DNA of 64,000 nt from Microbispora corallina (GTDB taxonomy: Bacteria > Actinomycetota > Actinomycetes > Streptosporangiales > Streptosporangiaceae). Position 1 is the stretch's first letter. Each line of letters begins with the position of its first letter. The DNA lies in the NCBI RefSeq assembly GCF_016863035.1, contig NZ_BOOC01000003.1, positions 620,001-684,000 on the forward strand, read 5' to 3'. This document shows positions 8,431-17,272 of the stretch, one piece after another. The position numbers were made by a program, and so were the translations under genes. The notes beneath the pieces are model-generated. The model was not told the origin of the DNA and made no database searches. It saw only the letters and a list, made by a program, of their open reading frames with translations.

Positions 8431-9398
8431 ACGCGGCGGTGGCCGTCCACGGGCTGCGTAAGACGTACGGCGACGTCGAGGCCGTCAAGGGCGTCGACTT
8501 CGAGGTGGCCCCGGGGGAGGTGTTCGGCTTCCTCGGGCCGAACGGCGCCGGGAAGACCACCACGATCAGCATGCTGTGCACCCTGATCAACCCCACGGGC
8601 GGCACGGCCGAGGTCGGCGGGCACGACGTCGTGAAGGAGCGCGACGAGGTCCGCCGCAACATCGGGCTGGTCTTCCAGGACCCGACGCTCGACGGCTACC
8701 TCACCGCCGAGCAGAACCTGCGCTTCCACGCCGAGCTGTACGGCGTGCCGAAGGAGGCGGTGCCGGACCGGCTCCGTCAGGTCCTCGAGATGGTCGCCCT
8801 GTGGGACCGCAAGGACAGCAAGGTCATGACCTTCTCCGGCGGCATGAAGCGCCGGCTGGAGATCGCCCGCGGCCTGCTGCACTCGCCCCGGGTGCTGTTC
8901 CTCGACGAGCCGACGGTCGGCCTGGACCCCCAGACCAGGTCGGCCATCTGGGGCTACATCAACCGGCTGCGTCACACCGAGGACATCACGATCTTCATGA
9001 CGACGCACTACATGGACGAGGCCGAGTACTGCGACCGGATCGCGATCATCGACCACGGCGAGATCGTCGTGATCGACTCGCCCGAGGCCCTCAAGGCGAG
9101 CGTCGGCGAGGACCGCGTGCAGATCCAGACGGGCGACGACGAGACCACGATCAAGCTGCTCAAGGAGCGGTTCGACATCGACGCCGCCGTGCGCGAGGGG
9201 CAGGTGACCTTCGCGGTGGCCTCGGGCGAGCAGTTCGTCCCGCGCCTGTTCGCCGACCTGGGGATGCCGATCCGCTCGGTGAGCGTGTCCCGCCCGTCGC
9301 TCGACGACGTCTTCATGTCCTACACCGGCTCCACCATCCGCGACGCCGAGTCGGGGCCGGGGAACCAGTGGATGCGCGCCATGGCAAGGGGAAGGTGA
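8427..9398 (+). CDS. Drug-exporter type ABC transporter ATP-binding protein (DrrA-like)
   Basis: 323 residues. Walker A GPNGAGKTT (about 36-44), Q-loop FQDPTLD, signature FSGGMKRRLEIARG, Walker B VLFLDEPTVGLD and the switch His in TTHYMDEAEYCD are all present. A C-terminal domain of about 90 residues is typical of the DrrA/NodI class that pairs with ABC-2 permeases. It starts inside the padR stop (4-bp overlap) and ends 4 bp before the permease gene. It should power export of a hydrophobic compound; the substrate cannot be read from sequence. Confidence 0.93.
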   Translation: MNAAVAVHGLRKTYGDVEAVKGVDFEVAPGEVFGFLGPNGAGKTTTISMLCTLINPTGGTAEVGGHDVVKERDEVRRNIGLVFQDPTLDGYLTAEQNLRFHAELYGVPKEAVPDRLRQVLEMVALWDRKDSKVMTFSGGMKRRLEIARGLLHSPRVLFLDEPTVGLDPQTRSAIWGYINRLRHTEDITIFMTTHYMDEAEYCDRIAIIDHGEIVVIDSPEALKASVGEDRVQIQTGDDETTIKLLKERFDIDAAVREGQVTFAVASGEQFVPRLFADLGMPIRSVSVSRPSLDDVFMSYTGSTIRDAESGPGNQWMRAMARGR

Positions 9399-9402
9399 TC
9401 CG

Positions 9403-10257
9403 ATGACGACCGACGTCGTCCGCGTGAGCGTGCCGCGTGCGAGCGGCTCGCACAACCTGCGCGCGGTCAAGGTCGTGCTGCACCGCGAGCTGCTGCGCTT
9501 CGTCAACGACCGGACCCGCATGGTGTCCAGCCTCATCCAGCCCGTGCTGTGGCTGTTCGTGATGGGCACCGGCCTGGGCTCGCTCGTGCGGGCGTCGATC
9601 CCCGGGATCGACTTCCGCACGTTCATGTACCCCGGCATGATCTCCATGACGGTGATCACGACGGCGATGTTCTCGGCCGGGTCGATCGTCTGGGACCGGG
9701 AGTTCGGCTTCCTGCGGGAGATGCTCGTGGCCCCGGTGAGCCGCAGCGCCATCGTGGTCGGCAAGTGCCTCGGCGGCGCGGTCGTGGCCAGCGCCCAGGG
9801 CGTCATCATCCTGGCCCTGGCCGGGCTGGTCGGCGTGCCCTACTCGCCGGCCCTGCTCCTCACGCTGCTGGCCGAGATGTTCCTCGCGGCGTTCACCATC
9901 ACGGCGTTCGGTGTGATGCTGTCGGCCCGGATGCGGAACATGCAGTCGTTCTTCGGCGTGATGCAGATGGCCATCATGCCGATGATCTTCCTGTCGGGGG
10001 CGATGTTCCCGCTGGCCAACCTGCCGTCGTGGCTGCACGTGCTGACGACCGTCAACCCGCTCACGTACGCCGTGGACCCCATGCGGCAGGCGGTGTTCGG
10101 CCACATCGCCGTGCCGCCGCAGGTCGACGCGATGCTGAACCCCGGCGTGACGTGGTTCGGCCACAAGCTCCCGATCATCGCGGAGCTGGGGCTGGTCGCC
10201 GCCATCGGCGCCGTCCTGCTCGGGGTGGCGATCGCGCAGTTCCGCCGCAGCGAGTAG
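9403..10257 (+). CDS. ABC-2 type transporter permease (DrrB-like)
   Basis: 284 residues with six predicted membrane helices and the ABC-2 family segments PGMISMTVITTAMFSAGSIV, WDREFGFLREMLVAPVSR and MPMIFLSGAMFPLANLP. It is the membrane partner of the ATPase 4 bp upstream. The operon ends here: a strong hairpin follows at 10276-10309, shared with the convergent gene. Confidence 0.93.
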   Translation: MTTDVVRVSVPRASGSHNLRAVKVVLHRELLRFVNDRTRMVSSLIQPVLWLFVMGTGLGSLVRASIPGIDFRTFMYPGMISMTVITTAMFSAGSIVWDREFGFLREMLVAPVSRSAIVVGKCLGGAVVASAQGVIILALAGLVGVPYSPALLLTLLAEMFLAAFTITAFGVMLSARMRNMQSFFGVMQMAIMPMIFLSGAMFPLANLPSWLHVLTTVNPLTYAVDPMRQAVFGHIAVPPQVDAMLNPGVTWFGHKLPIIAELGLVAAIGAVLLGVAIAQFRRSE

Positions 10258-10275
10258 CGCGGCGGGCGGCCGGGA

Positions 10276-10309
10276 GCCCGGCCCGGGGCGTGCCCGCCCC
10301 GGGCCGGGC
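10276..10309. terminator. Bidirectional hairpin terminator
   Basis: A perfect 15-bp GC stem (10276-10290 with 10295-10309) closes on the loop TGCC, between the convergent ABC permease and secreted repeat protein genes. There is no T-tract, as is usual in actinomycetes. Confidence 0.75.
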
Positions 10310-10328
10310 CCGTCACGTCGTCAGGCGC

Positions 10329-11663
10329 TCAGCGCTTGACCTTGACGTAGTCCGTCCTGCTGGAGGACCTGCCTGCCTCGTCGTCGCCGCCGAAGACGGC
10401 CTTCCAGGTGCCGGACCTGACCGCCTTGGTCTTGGTCCAGAACTTGCCTGAGCCGTTGGTCCACGTGGTCTTGACGTACGACCAGTGGCCGCCGGGCTTC
10501 TTGAACCACAGGGTGACCTTGTGGTGGCCGTAGCCCTCCCAGCCGTCGTCCCAGACCTGCAGGCTGCCCTTGAGGCGCAGGTACCTGCCGTGCCTGACCG
10601 GCTCGGGGCCGGCGTCGAACCGCACGATGCGGGTGTCGGCGACCGGCTCTGGCTCGGGCGCCCTGACGGTCACGTGGTCAGCGCCGGAGGTCGAGCCCTT
10701 CACGCCGCGGGTCCCGTCGTACTCGGCCCGCCACCAGCCGGACTCCCGCGCGGTGACGTCGGCGAAGAAGCGGCCGTACGCGTCGGTCCAGTCGGAGGCG
10801 ACGTACCGCCAGTCGGAGGAGCCGTCGGCCTTGAAGAGGACCCGCACCTTCTGGCCCTTGAAGCCGTCCCACGACGAGCCGCCGATCTCCAGCCGGCCGC
10901 GCAGGCGCAGCGTGTCACCGCGGTCGACGGGCTCGGGGTAGGCGTCGAACCCGGTGATGCGGGTCGGCCTGGCCGCGGCCCGGACGTCGACCCGGTCGCT
11001 GTCGCTGATCGCGGACTCGGTGTCCGACGCCCCGTCGAACTCCGCCCGCCACCAGCCGGACCGCACGGCCTTCTCGCCGGCGGAGAACCGCCCGTGGGAG
11101 TCGGTCGTCACCCAGTCGACCCGGGTGTAGGAGTCGCCGCCGAGCGGCTTGAAGGCGAGGTACACCTTCTGGCCGTCGTACTGCTTCCAGGCCGAGCCCT
11201 CCTTGTAGGTGAGCGCGCCCCGCAGCGTGATCCTGCCGCCCTGGTCGACCACGTCGGGGGTGGCGTCGACGTCGAGGCCGGTGATCCAGTGGACCTGGAA
11301 CTCCTTGACCGTCGTCGCCGACTCCGCGCCCTTGGTGGCCTTGGCCTCCAGCTTCCAGACGCCCGGCTCGTCGGCGAACGTGAACGTGTGCGTCGCCGTG
11401 TACGTGCCGGTGCCGGAGACCGTGAGCGGCACGGACTTGTTGTTGCGGTCGACGAGCCTGGCCGAGCCCGTGTCCGCCGTCTTGAAGGTGAACGTCGCCG
11501 AGGTGCCCGCGTCGGTCTTGACGACGACGGGGGCGGGCGACACCGTCAGGTCGGCCGGCGCCGGGGGCGGCGCCGCCGCGCCGGCCGCGGTCGCCGGAAG
11601 GGCCGCGAAGACCGCCCCTCCCAGCGCCAGGGCCGCGATCGCGGCAGGGATGCGTTTCAACAT
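10329..11663 (-). CDS. Secreted protein with three tandem beta-type repeats
   Basis: 444 residues. The start at 11663 is set by AAGGAAGG and a clear signal peptide (MLKRIPAAIAALALGG, cleavage near ATAAGA). An Ig-like N-terminal domain of about 110 residues is followed by three homologous repeats of 95-110 residues. Each has the plan of an R-x-T-G/R-F-D-A opening, a W-x2-Y/F-x-G-x-K-V strand, a D/N-G-x-F/F-F motif and an SGWWRAEFDG or SGTWKAVFGG close. This Trp-rich pattern is common in exported streptomycete and streptosporangial proteins of unknown function. There is no enzyme motif and no sorting signal. It could act in cell-surface or matrix binding; that is speculative. Confidence 0.75.
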   Translation of the reverse strand: MLKRIPAAIAALALGGAVFAALPATAAGAAAPPPAPADLTVSPAPVVVKTDAGTSATFTFKTADTGSARLVDRNNKSVPLTVSGTGTYTATHTFTFADEPGVWKLEAKATKGAESATTVKEFQVHWITGLDVDATPDVVDQGGRITLRGALTYKEGSAWKQYDGQKVYLAFKPLGGDSYTRVDWVTTDSHGRFSAGEKAVRSGWWRAEFDGASDTESAISDSDRVDVRAAARPTRITGFDAYPEPVDRGDTLRLRGRLEIGGSSWDGFKGQKVRVLFKADGSSDWRYVASDWTDAYGRFFADVTARESGWWRAEYDGTRGVKGSTSGADHVTVRAPEPEPVADTRIVRFDAGPEPVRHGRYLRLKGSLQVWDDGWEGYGHHKVTLWFKKPGGHWSYVKTTWTNGSGKFWTKTKAVRSGTWKAVFGGDDEAGRSSSRTDYVKVKR

Positions 11664-11810
11664 TCCGGTGAACCTTCCTTCCCGGGGGTTGAACGCGGCG
11701 TGAGGGTGCCACGTCGTTTCTCTTGTAGTAGACGTGCAATTGGGCGAAATGGTTGGAATGACTGACCATTTGTCATCAATCTGTGTCAAAAGGAGCGATC
11801 CACAGCCGCG

Positions 11811-14084
11811 ATGTCAACGGAGATGTCGCTGTGCGGGACGGAGCGTGCATCCTGCGACATAATCGGCCGTGTGGTGCGGGACGCTGTGGAGACGCATTTC
11901 GCCGAGGTCGTCGGTGCGCTGACGCCGGGCCCCCCGAGGGATCCGGCGCTGCCGATCCGGCCCGGGACGACCCTCACGGGCGCGCGGTGCCGCGAGCTGT
12001 TCGCCGTGCAGCTCGGCAGCCGCCTCCTCGACGTCGCCGCCCGGCAGCTGCGCGAGCGCGACGAGGGCTTCTACACGATCGGCTCGGCGGGTCACGAGGG
12101 CAACGCCGCGGTCGCCGCCGCGCTGCGCGTCACCGACCCGGCGCTCCTGCACTACCGGTCGGGCGCGTTCTACCTGGCCCGCTCCGCCCAGGCCGGCCGG
12201 CTGGCGGAGGAGGGCCTGCGCGACGTGCTGCTCGGCCTCGCCGCGGCCGCGGAGGAGCCGATCGCGGGCGGCCGCCACAAGGTGTTCGGCCACCCCGGCC
12301 TGGCCGTGATCCCGCAGACCTCCACGATCGCCAGCCACCTGCCCCGGGCCGTCGGCGTCGGCTTCGCCATCGAGCGGGCCCGGACCCTCGGCGTCCCGTC
12401 GGCATGGCCCGCGGACGCCGTGGCCGTGTGCAGCTTCGGCGACGCCTCCGCCAACCACGCCACCGCGCTGAGCGGCCTCAACACCGCGGCGTACGTCACC
12501 TTCCGCGGCCTTCCGCTGCCCGTTCTCTTCGTGTGCGAGGACAACGGCATCGGCATCAGCGTGAAGACGCCGCCCGGATGGGCCGAGCGGGCGCGCCATC
12601 CGATGCTGCCGTCCTTCGAGGCCGACGGCTGCGACCTCGCCGAGATCCACGACGTGGCGCTGCGGGCGGTCGAGCACGTCCGCACGACCCGCAGCCCGGC
12701 GTTCCTGCACATGCGGACGGTCCGGCTGATGGGCCACGCCGGCTCCGACGTGGAGATCGCCTACCGCACCCGCAAGGAGATCGCCCTCGACCTGGAGCGC
12801 GACCCGCTCGTCCGGACGGCCCGGCTGCTCGTCGAGGCCGGCCTCGCCACGCCCGACGAACTGCTGTCCCGCTACGAGAGCGACCGGGACCACGTGCTCA
12901 AGCTCGCGATGGAGTGCGCGCGGCGGCCGCGGCTCGCGTCCGCGGCGGAGGTCATGCGGCCGATCGCGCCGCGCGACCCCGGCCGGGTGGCCGTCCGCGC
13001 CGCGCAGGCGGCCTCCACCGATGCCAGGGAACGGGCCTTCGCCACGCTGCCCGAACTGGAGGGCAAGCTCACGCTGGCCCAGGCCGTCAACCGGACCCTG
13101 GCCGACGCGATGGCGGCCGACCCGGGCGTCCTCGTCTTCGGCGAGGACGTCGCGCGCAAGGGCGGGGTGTACGGCGTCACCCGGGGGCTGCTGCGCCGCT
13201 TCGGCGCGGAGCGCGTGTTCGACACGCTGCTGGACGAGCAGGCCGTCCTCGGCCTCGCCCTCGGCTCCGGGGTGACCGGCCTGCTGCCGGTGCCCGAGGT
13301 GCAGTACCTCGCCTACCTGCACAACGCGCTCGACCAGATCCGCGGTGAGGCGGCCACGCTGCAGTTCTTCTCACAGGGGGCGTTCCGCAACCCCCTGGTC
13401 CTCCGAGTCGCCTCATATGCCTATCAAAAGGGCTTTGGCGGGCATTTCCACAATGACAACTCAATTGCGGCTTTAAGGGATATTCCGGGCATTGTGGTCG
13501 CATCGCCCGCGCGCCCCGACGACGCGGCCGCCATGTTGCGGACCTGCCTCGCCGCGGCCCGGGAGGACGGCAGCGTGTGCGTGTTCCTGGAGCCGATCGC
13601 GCTGTACCACACGCGCGACCTGTTCGACGAGGGCGACGGCGGCTGGCTCGCGCCGTACGCGCCGCCCGCGCGATGGGCCGAGACGCACGTTCCCATCGGC
13701 CGGGCCCGGTCGTACGGCGACGGGCGCGACCTGACGATCGTGACGTTCGGCAACGGCCTGCGGATGAGCCTGCGGGCGGCCGTCCGGCTCACCGCGGAGG
13801 AGAAGGGCTGCCGGGTGCTCGACCTGCGCTGGCTGTCGCCGCTGCCGGTGGAGGACCTGATGCGGGCCGCCGAGCTCACCGGCCGGGTGCTGATCGCCGA
13901 CGAGACCCGGGCCGGCGGCGGGGTGTCCGAGAGCGTCATGGCCGCGCTGCTCGACAACGGCTTCACCGGGCCGATCGCCCGCGTCGCCTCCCACGACAGC
14001 TTCGTCCCGCTCGGCCCGGCCGCCGACACCGTCCTGCTGTCGGAGACCGACATCGAACAGGCCGCCCGCAAGCTGCTCGGGTGA
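11811..14084 (+). CDS. Thiamine-diphosphate dehydrogenase E1, alpha and beta subunits fused
   Basis: 757 residues if the ATG at 11811 is used. The N-terminal half is E1-alpha: [15 protein letters not shown], and the TPP motif GDASANH with EDNGIGIS. The C-terminal half is E1-beta: [33 protein letters not shown] and [20 protein letters not shown], ending with the transketolase C domain. Such fusions decarboxylate 2-oxo acids of pyruvate or branched-chain type and pass the acyl group to an E2 lipoyl protein; no E2 or E3 gene is nearby. Other in-frame starts are ATG 11823 and GTG 11871; CATAAT at 11858-11863 would make 11871 leaderless. A TTA codon lies at 13473 in an AT-rich patch. Confidence 0.82.
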   Translation: MSTEMSLCGTERASCDIIGRVVRDAVETHFAEVVGALTPGPPRDPALPIRPGTTLTGARCRELFAVQLGSRLLDVAARQLRERDEGFYTIGSAGHEGNAAVAAALRVTDPALLHYRSGAFYLARSAQAGRLAEEGLRDVLLGLAAAAEEPIAGGRHKVFGHPGLAVIPQTSTIASHLPRAVGVGFAIERARTLGVPSAWPADAVAVCSFGDASANHATALSGLNTAAYVTFRGLPLPVLFVCEDNGIGISVKTPPGWAERARHPMLPSFEADGCDLAEIHDVALRAVEHVRTTRSPAFLHMRTVRLMGHAGSDVEIAYRTRKEIALDLERDPLVRTARLLVEAGLATPDELLSRYESDRDHVLKLAMECARRPRLASAAEVMRPIAPRDPGRVAVRAAQAASTDARERAFATLPELEGKLTLAQAVNRTLADAMAADPGVLVFGEDVARKGGVYGVTRGLLRRFGAERVFDTLLDEQAVLGLALGSGVTGLLPVPEVQYLAYLHNALDQIRGEAATLQFFSQGAFRNPLVLRVASYAYQKGFGGHFHNDNSIAALRDIPGIVVASPARPDDAAAMLRTCLAAAREDGSVCVFLEPIALYHTRDLFDEGDGGWLAPYAPPARWAETHVPIGRARSYGDGRDLTIVTFGNGLRMSLRAAVRLTAEEKGCRVLDLRWLSPLPVEDLMRAAELTGRVLIADETRAGGGVSESVMAALLDNGFTGPIARVASHDSFVPLGPAADTVLLSETDIEQAARKLLG

Positions 14085-14132
14085 GAGCCGCCCCCCGGGA
14101 CGCGGCGAAGATCGCGGATGCGAGGATGAGGC

Positions 14133-14966
14133 GTGATCACTTTCGCCTCGTACGACGGGACGGCGCTCGTCTGCCATGAGCGGGGGGAGGGCCCGGCGCT
14201 GGTCTGCCTGCCCGGCGGGCCGGGACGGTCCTCCGCCTACCTGGGCGATCTCGGCGGCCTCGCGGCCCGGCGCCGGCTCCTCCTGCTGGACAACCGGGGG
14301 ACCGGGGACTCGGCGGCGCCCGCCGACCCGGCCACGTACGGCGTGGGCAGCCTCGTGGCGGACGTGGAGGCGCTGCGCGTGCGCCTCGGCCTCGAACGGA
14401 TCGACCTGCTCGCGCACTCGGCCGCCGGGGCCCTGGCGCTGCTGTACGCGGCCCGCCACCCCGGCAGGATCGGGCGCCTGGTCCTGGTCACGCCGAGCCT
14501 GATGCCGATCGGGATCGAGCCGACCGACGAGGAGTGGGTCGACCAGATCGAGCGCCGGGCCGGCGAGCCGTGGTACGCGCGCGGGCTGGCCGACCTGGAG
14601 GCGTGGGAGGCGGGCGACGAGAGCCGGCGCCCGGGCGCGCAGCCGTTCTTCTACAGCCCCTGGAACGAGGAGGCCAGGGCGCATGCCGCGCGGTTCGCGG
14701 CCCGCTCGGCGGAGGCGGCCGCGGGCTTCCAGACCGGCGTCCCGCCGGCAGAGGAGACCCGGGAGAGCCTGGCCCGGCTCGCCGCGCCGGTCCTGCTGAT
14801 CGCGGGGGAGGGGGACCCGGCGCCCCTGCCCGCCCACGTGGAGCGGGCGGCCGCCCTGTTCCCCGGCGGCAGGGCCGTCGTGCTGCCCGGGGCGCACTAC
14901 CCCTGGGTCACCGCCCCGGACGCCTTCGCCGCGGCGGTTGGGGCGTTCCTCGACGGCTCCGGTTAG
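14133..14966 (+). CDS. Alpha/beta hydrolase, proline-iminopeptidase-like
   Basis: 277 residues from GTG 14133. The oxyanion loop is CLPGGPG, the nucleophile is Ser in LLAHSAAG, the acid lies near EGDPAPLP and the catalytic His is in PGAHYPW, so the triad is complete. The LLDNRGTGDS segment is typical of proline iminopeptidase and haloperoxidase-like hydrolases. It follows the E1 fusion by 48 bp in the same direction and may be co-transcribed. It converges on the TetR gene with only 7 bp between stops. It is cytoplasmic, with no signal peptide, and the true substrate is open. Confidence 0.85.
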   Translation: MITFASYDGTALVCHERGEGPALVCLPGGPGRSSAYLGDLGGLAARRRLLLLDNRGTGDSAAPADPATYGVGSLVADVEALRVRLGLERIDLLAHSAAGALALLYAARHPGRIGRLVLVTPSLMPIGIEPTDEEWVDQIERRAGEPWYARGLADLEAWEAGDESRRPGAQPFFYSPWNEEARAHAARFAARSAEAAAGFQTGVPPAEETRESLARLAAPVLLIAGEGDPAPLPAHVERAAALFPGGRAVVLPGAHYPWVTAPDAFAAAVGAFLDGSG

Positions 14967-14973
14967 CGTTCGT

Positions 14974-15555
14974 TCACAAGGTGGCCAGGGCGGCCCGCGC
15001 CATGCCGCGCAGCAGCTCCGCCATCGTCTCCGGCGGCAGTTCCCCGGCGCTGCGCGGGGTCGAGTTGAGCAGGCCGAAGACCGCGTGCGTCGCGGCCCGC
15101 AGCCGCGCCGGCGGGCACGACGGATGCAGCTCGGTCAGCACGGTCACCCATTCCTCGGCGTACAGCCGCTGGAGCCGCCGGATGCCGCGGCGGGCCGGCT
15201 CCGGCACGTTGTCGAGCTCGCGCTCGTGCACCCGGATGAGCGCCGGGTGGTTCAGCGCGAACTCGATGTGGCCGGTCAGCAGCGCGTCGAGGGCCGCCTC
15301 CGCGGTGTCGGGGTCGGCCGTGGTGGCCAGGCGCGCCCCCTGCTCCCGCAGCCGCCCGCTGATGTCGAGCAGCATCTCCCCGAGCAGGGCCTCCTTGCCG
15401 TGGAAGTGGCGGTAGAGGGCCGGGCCCGAGATCCCGACGGCCGCCCCGATCTCCTCGATCGACACGCCGTGGAACCCCCGCGCGGCGAACAGGCCGGCCG
15501 CCGCCTCCAGGATCTCCGCCCGCCGATTGCGGGTAGGTGTACGTGCGGTGGTCAC
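14974..15555 (-). CDS. TetR-family regulator of the adjacent leucine-degradation operon
   Basis: 193 residues from GTG 15555. The N-terminal HTH is clear ([47 protein letters not shown], written here only to identify the domain at residues 10-56). A helical ligand domain follows, ending in a TetR_C-like SACE_7040-type region. An upstream in-frame ATG at 15597 exists, but it lies across the operator. TACCAT at 15564-15569 (minus strand) sits 8 nt before the GTG, so the mRNA may be leaderless. It diverges from the carboxylase operon and the GTTAAC operator lies between, so it probably represses that operon until an acyl-CoA binds. Confidence 0.86.
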   Translation of the reverse strand: MTTARTPTRNRRAEILEAAAGLFAARGFHGVSIEEIGAAVGISGPALYRHFHGKEALLGEMLLDISGRLREQGARLATTADPDTAEAALDALLTGHIEFALNHPALIRVHERELDNVPEPARRGIRRLQRLYAEEWVTVLTELHPSCPPARLRAATHAVFGLLNSTPRSAGELPPETMAELLRGMARAALATL

Positions 15556-15579
15556 GGCACCCCATGGTAGACGAGGCGA

Positions 15580-15595
15580 GTTAACGATGGTTAAC
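15580..15595. promoter_or_regulatory. TetR operator GTTAAC-N4-GTTAAC
   Basis: GTTAACGATGGTTAAC consists of two copies of the self-complementary hexamer GTTAAC separated by 4 bp. It lies between the divergent TetR (15555) and carboxylase (15605) starts and overlaps the possible upstream starts of both genes. A symmetrical AT-rich site of this size in a GC-rich background is a strong operator candidate. Confidence 0.7.
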
Positions 15596-15604
15596 ATCCG
15601 GAGC

Positions 15605-17206
15605 ATGAGCGTGAGCGCGTGGCCGGTGCTGGAGAGCCGGTGCGACCCGGGCGGCGAGGCGTACAAGCGGAACGCCGAGGCGAACGAGCGTCTCGTGGCG
15701 GACCTGCGCGAGCGGCTCGCTGCCGCGGCGCCGGGCGGGCCCGAGCGGGCGAGGGAGCGGCACGTCCAGCGGGGCAAGCTGCTCCCGCGCGACCGGGTCG
15801 ACACGCTGCTCGACCCCGGGGCCCGGTTCCTGGAGCTGTCCCCGCTGGCCGCGACCGGCATGTACGACGACGAGGCCCCGGCCGCCGGGATCATCACGGG
15901 CGTCGGCCGGGTGTCCGGCCGGGAGTGCGTGATCGTGGCCAACGACGCCACGGTCAAGGGCGGGACCTACTACCCGGTCACGGTGAAGAAGCACCTGCGG
16001 GCCCAGGAGGTCGCGCTGCACAACGCGCTGCCCTGCCTGTACCTGGTCGACTCGGGCGGCGCCTTCCTCCCCCGGCAGGACGAGGTCTTCCCCGACCGCG
16101 AGCACTTCGGCCGGATCTTCTACAACCAGGCCACCATGTCGGCCCGGGGCATCCCGCAGATCGCGGCGGTGCTCGGCTCGTGCACGGCGGGCGGGGCGTA
16201 CGTCCCGGCGATGAGCGACGAGGCCGTGATCGTCCGGAACCAGGGCACGATCTTCCTGGGCGGCCCGCCGCTGGTGAAGGCGGCCACCGGCGAGACCGTC
16301 ACGGCCGAGGAGCTGGGCGGCGGCGAGGTGCACGCCCGGGTCAGCGGCGTCACCGACCACCTGGCCGAGGACGACGCCCACGCCCTGAAGATCGTGCGGG
16401 ACATCGTGGCGACGCTCGGTCCCCGCGCGCCCCGGCCCTGGGACATCGCGCCCGCCGAGCCGCCGGCCTGGGACCCGCGCGACCTGTACGGGATCGTCCC
16501 CCAGGACACCCGCACGCCGTACGAGGTGCGCGAGGTGATCGCGCGGATCGTCGACGGCAGCCGGTTCCTGGAGTTCAAGGCCGAGTACGGCCCGACGCTG
16601 GTCACGGGGTTCGCCCGGGTCCACGGGCATCCGGTGGGCGTCGTCGCCAACAACGGCATCCTGTTCGCCGAGTCGGCCCTGAAGGGCGCGCACTTCATCG
16701 AGCTGTGCGACCGGCGCGGCATCCCCCTGGTCTTCCTGCAGAACATCAGCGGCTTCATGGTCGGGAAGGCGTACGAGGCGGGGGGCATCGCCAAGCACGG
16801 TGCGAAGATGGTCACGGCCGTCGCCTGCGCCCGGGTGCCGAAGCTCACCGTGATCATCGGCGGGTCGTTCGGCGCGGGGAACTACGCCATGGCGGGCCGG
16901 GCCTACTCGCCGCGCTTCCTGTGGATGTGGCCGAACGCCCGGATCTCGGTCATGGGCGGGGAGCAGGCCGCCACGGTGCTGTCCACGGTCGGCGGCGCGG
17001 ACCCGCGGACCCGGCGCGAGTCCGACACCGCGGAAAGGATCCGGGCGCAGTACGAGCACCAGGGCAACCCTTACTACTCGACCGCCCGCCTGTGGGACGA
17101 CGGGGTGATCGACCCGGCGGACACCCGCACCGTTCTCGGCCTCGCCCTCGGCGCCGCCGCGAACGCCCCTCTCGAACCCGTCGGCTACGGCGTCTTCCGG
17201 ATGTGA
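15605..17206 (+). CDS. Methylcrotonyl-CoA carboxylase, carboxyltransferase (beta) subunit
   Basis: 533 residues. Both crotonase-like carboxyltransferase halves are present: N-half with [15 protein letters not shown], a [13 protein letters not shown] oxyanion loop and [18 protein letters not shown]-half with [22 protein letters not shown] and [16 protein letters not shown]. The sequence type matches methylcrotonyl-CoA rather than propionyl-CoA carboxylases. The ATG at 15587, inside the operator and preceded by GAGGCGAG, is an alternative start. It transfers CO2 from biotin to 3-methylcrotonyl-CoA with the next gene's product. First gene of a four-gene operon for leucine and isovalerate breakdown. 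Confidence 0.92.
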   Translation: MSVSAWPVLESRCDPGGEAYKRNAEANERLVADLRERLAAAAPGGPERARERHVQRGKLLPRDRVDTLLDPGARFLELSPLAATGMYDDEAPAAGIITGVGRVSGRECVIVANDATVKGGTYYPVTVKKHLRAQEVALHNALPCLYLVDSGGAFLPRQDEVFPDREHFGRIFYNQATMSARGIPQIAAVLGSCTAGGAYVPAMSDEAVIVRNQGTIFLGGPPLVKAATGETVTAEELGGGEVHARVSGVTDHLAEDDAHALKIVRDIVATLGPRAPRPWDIAPAEPPAWDPRDLYGIVPQDTRTPYEVREVIARIVDGSRFLEFKAEYGPTLVTGFARVHGHPVGVVANNGILFAESALKGAHFIELCDRRGIPLVFLQNISGFMVGKAYEAGGIAKHGAKMVTAVACARVPKLTVIIGGSFGAGNYAMAGRAYSPRFLWMWPNARISVMGGEQAATVLSTVGGADPRTRRESDTAERIRAQYEHQGNPYYSTARLWDDGVIDPADTRTVLGLALGAAANAPLEPVGYGVFRM

Positions 17207-17272
17207 GGTTGTGCCAATGAGGCGTTCACCGGCTTCCCGTCCGCCCCGCTCACCGGGCCGGGCCGGATCGTG

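Noticed and set aside
11664-11810. ATGAC/GTCAT inverted repeats as an operator for the E1 gene
   Set aside because: The repeat is short with a 9-bp gap and no regulator gene is adjacent; not strong enough to claim.
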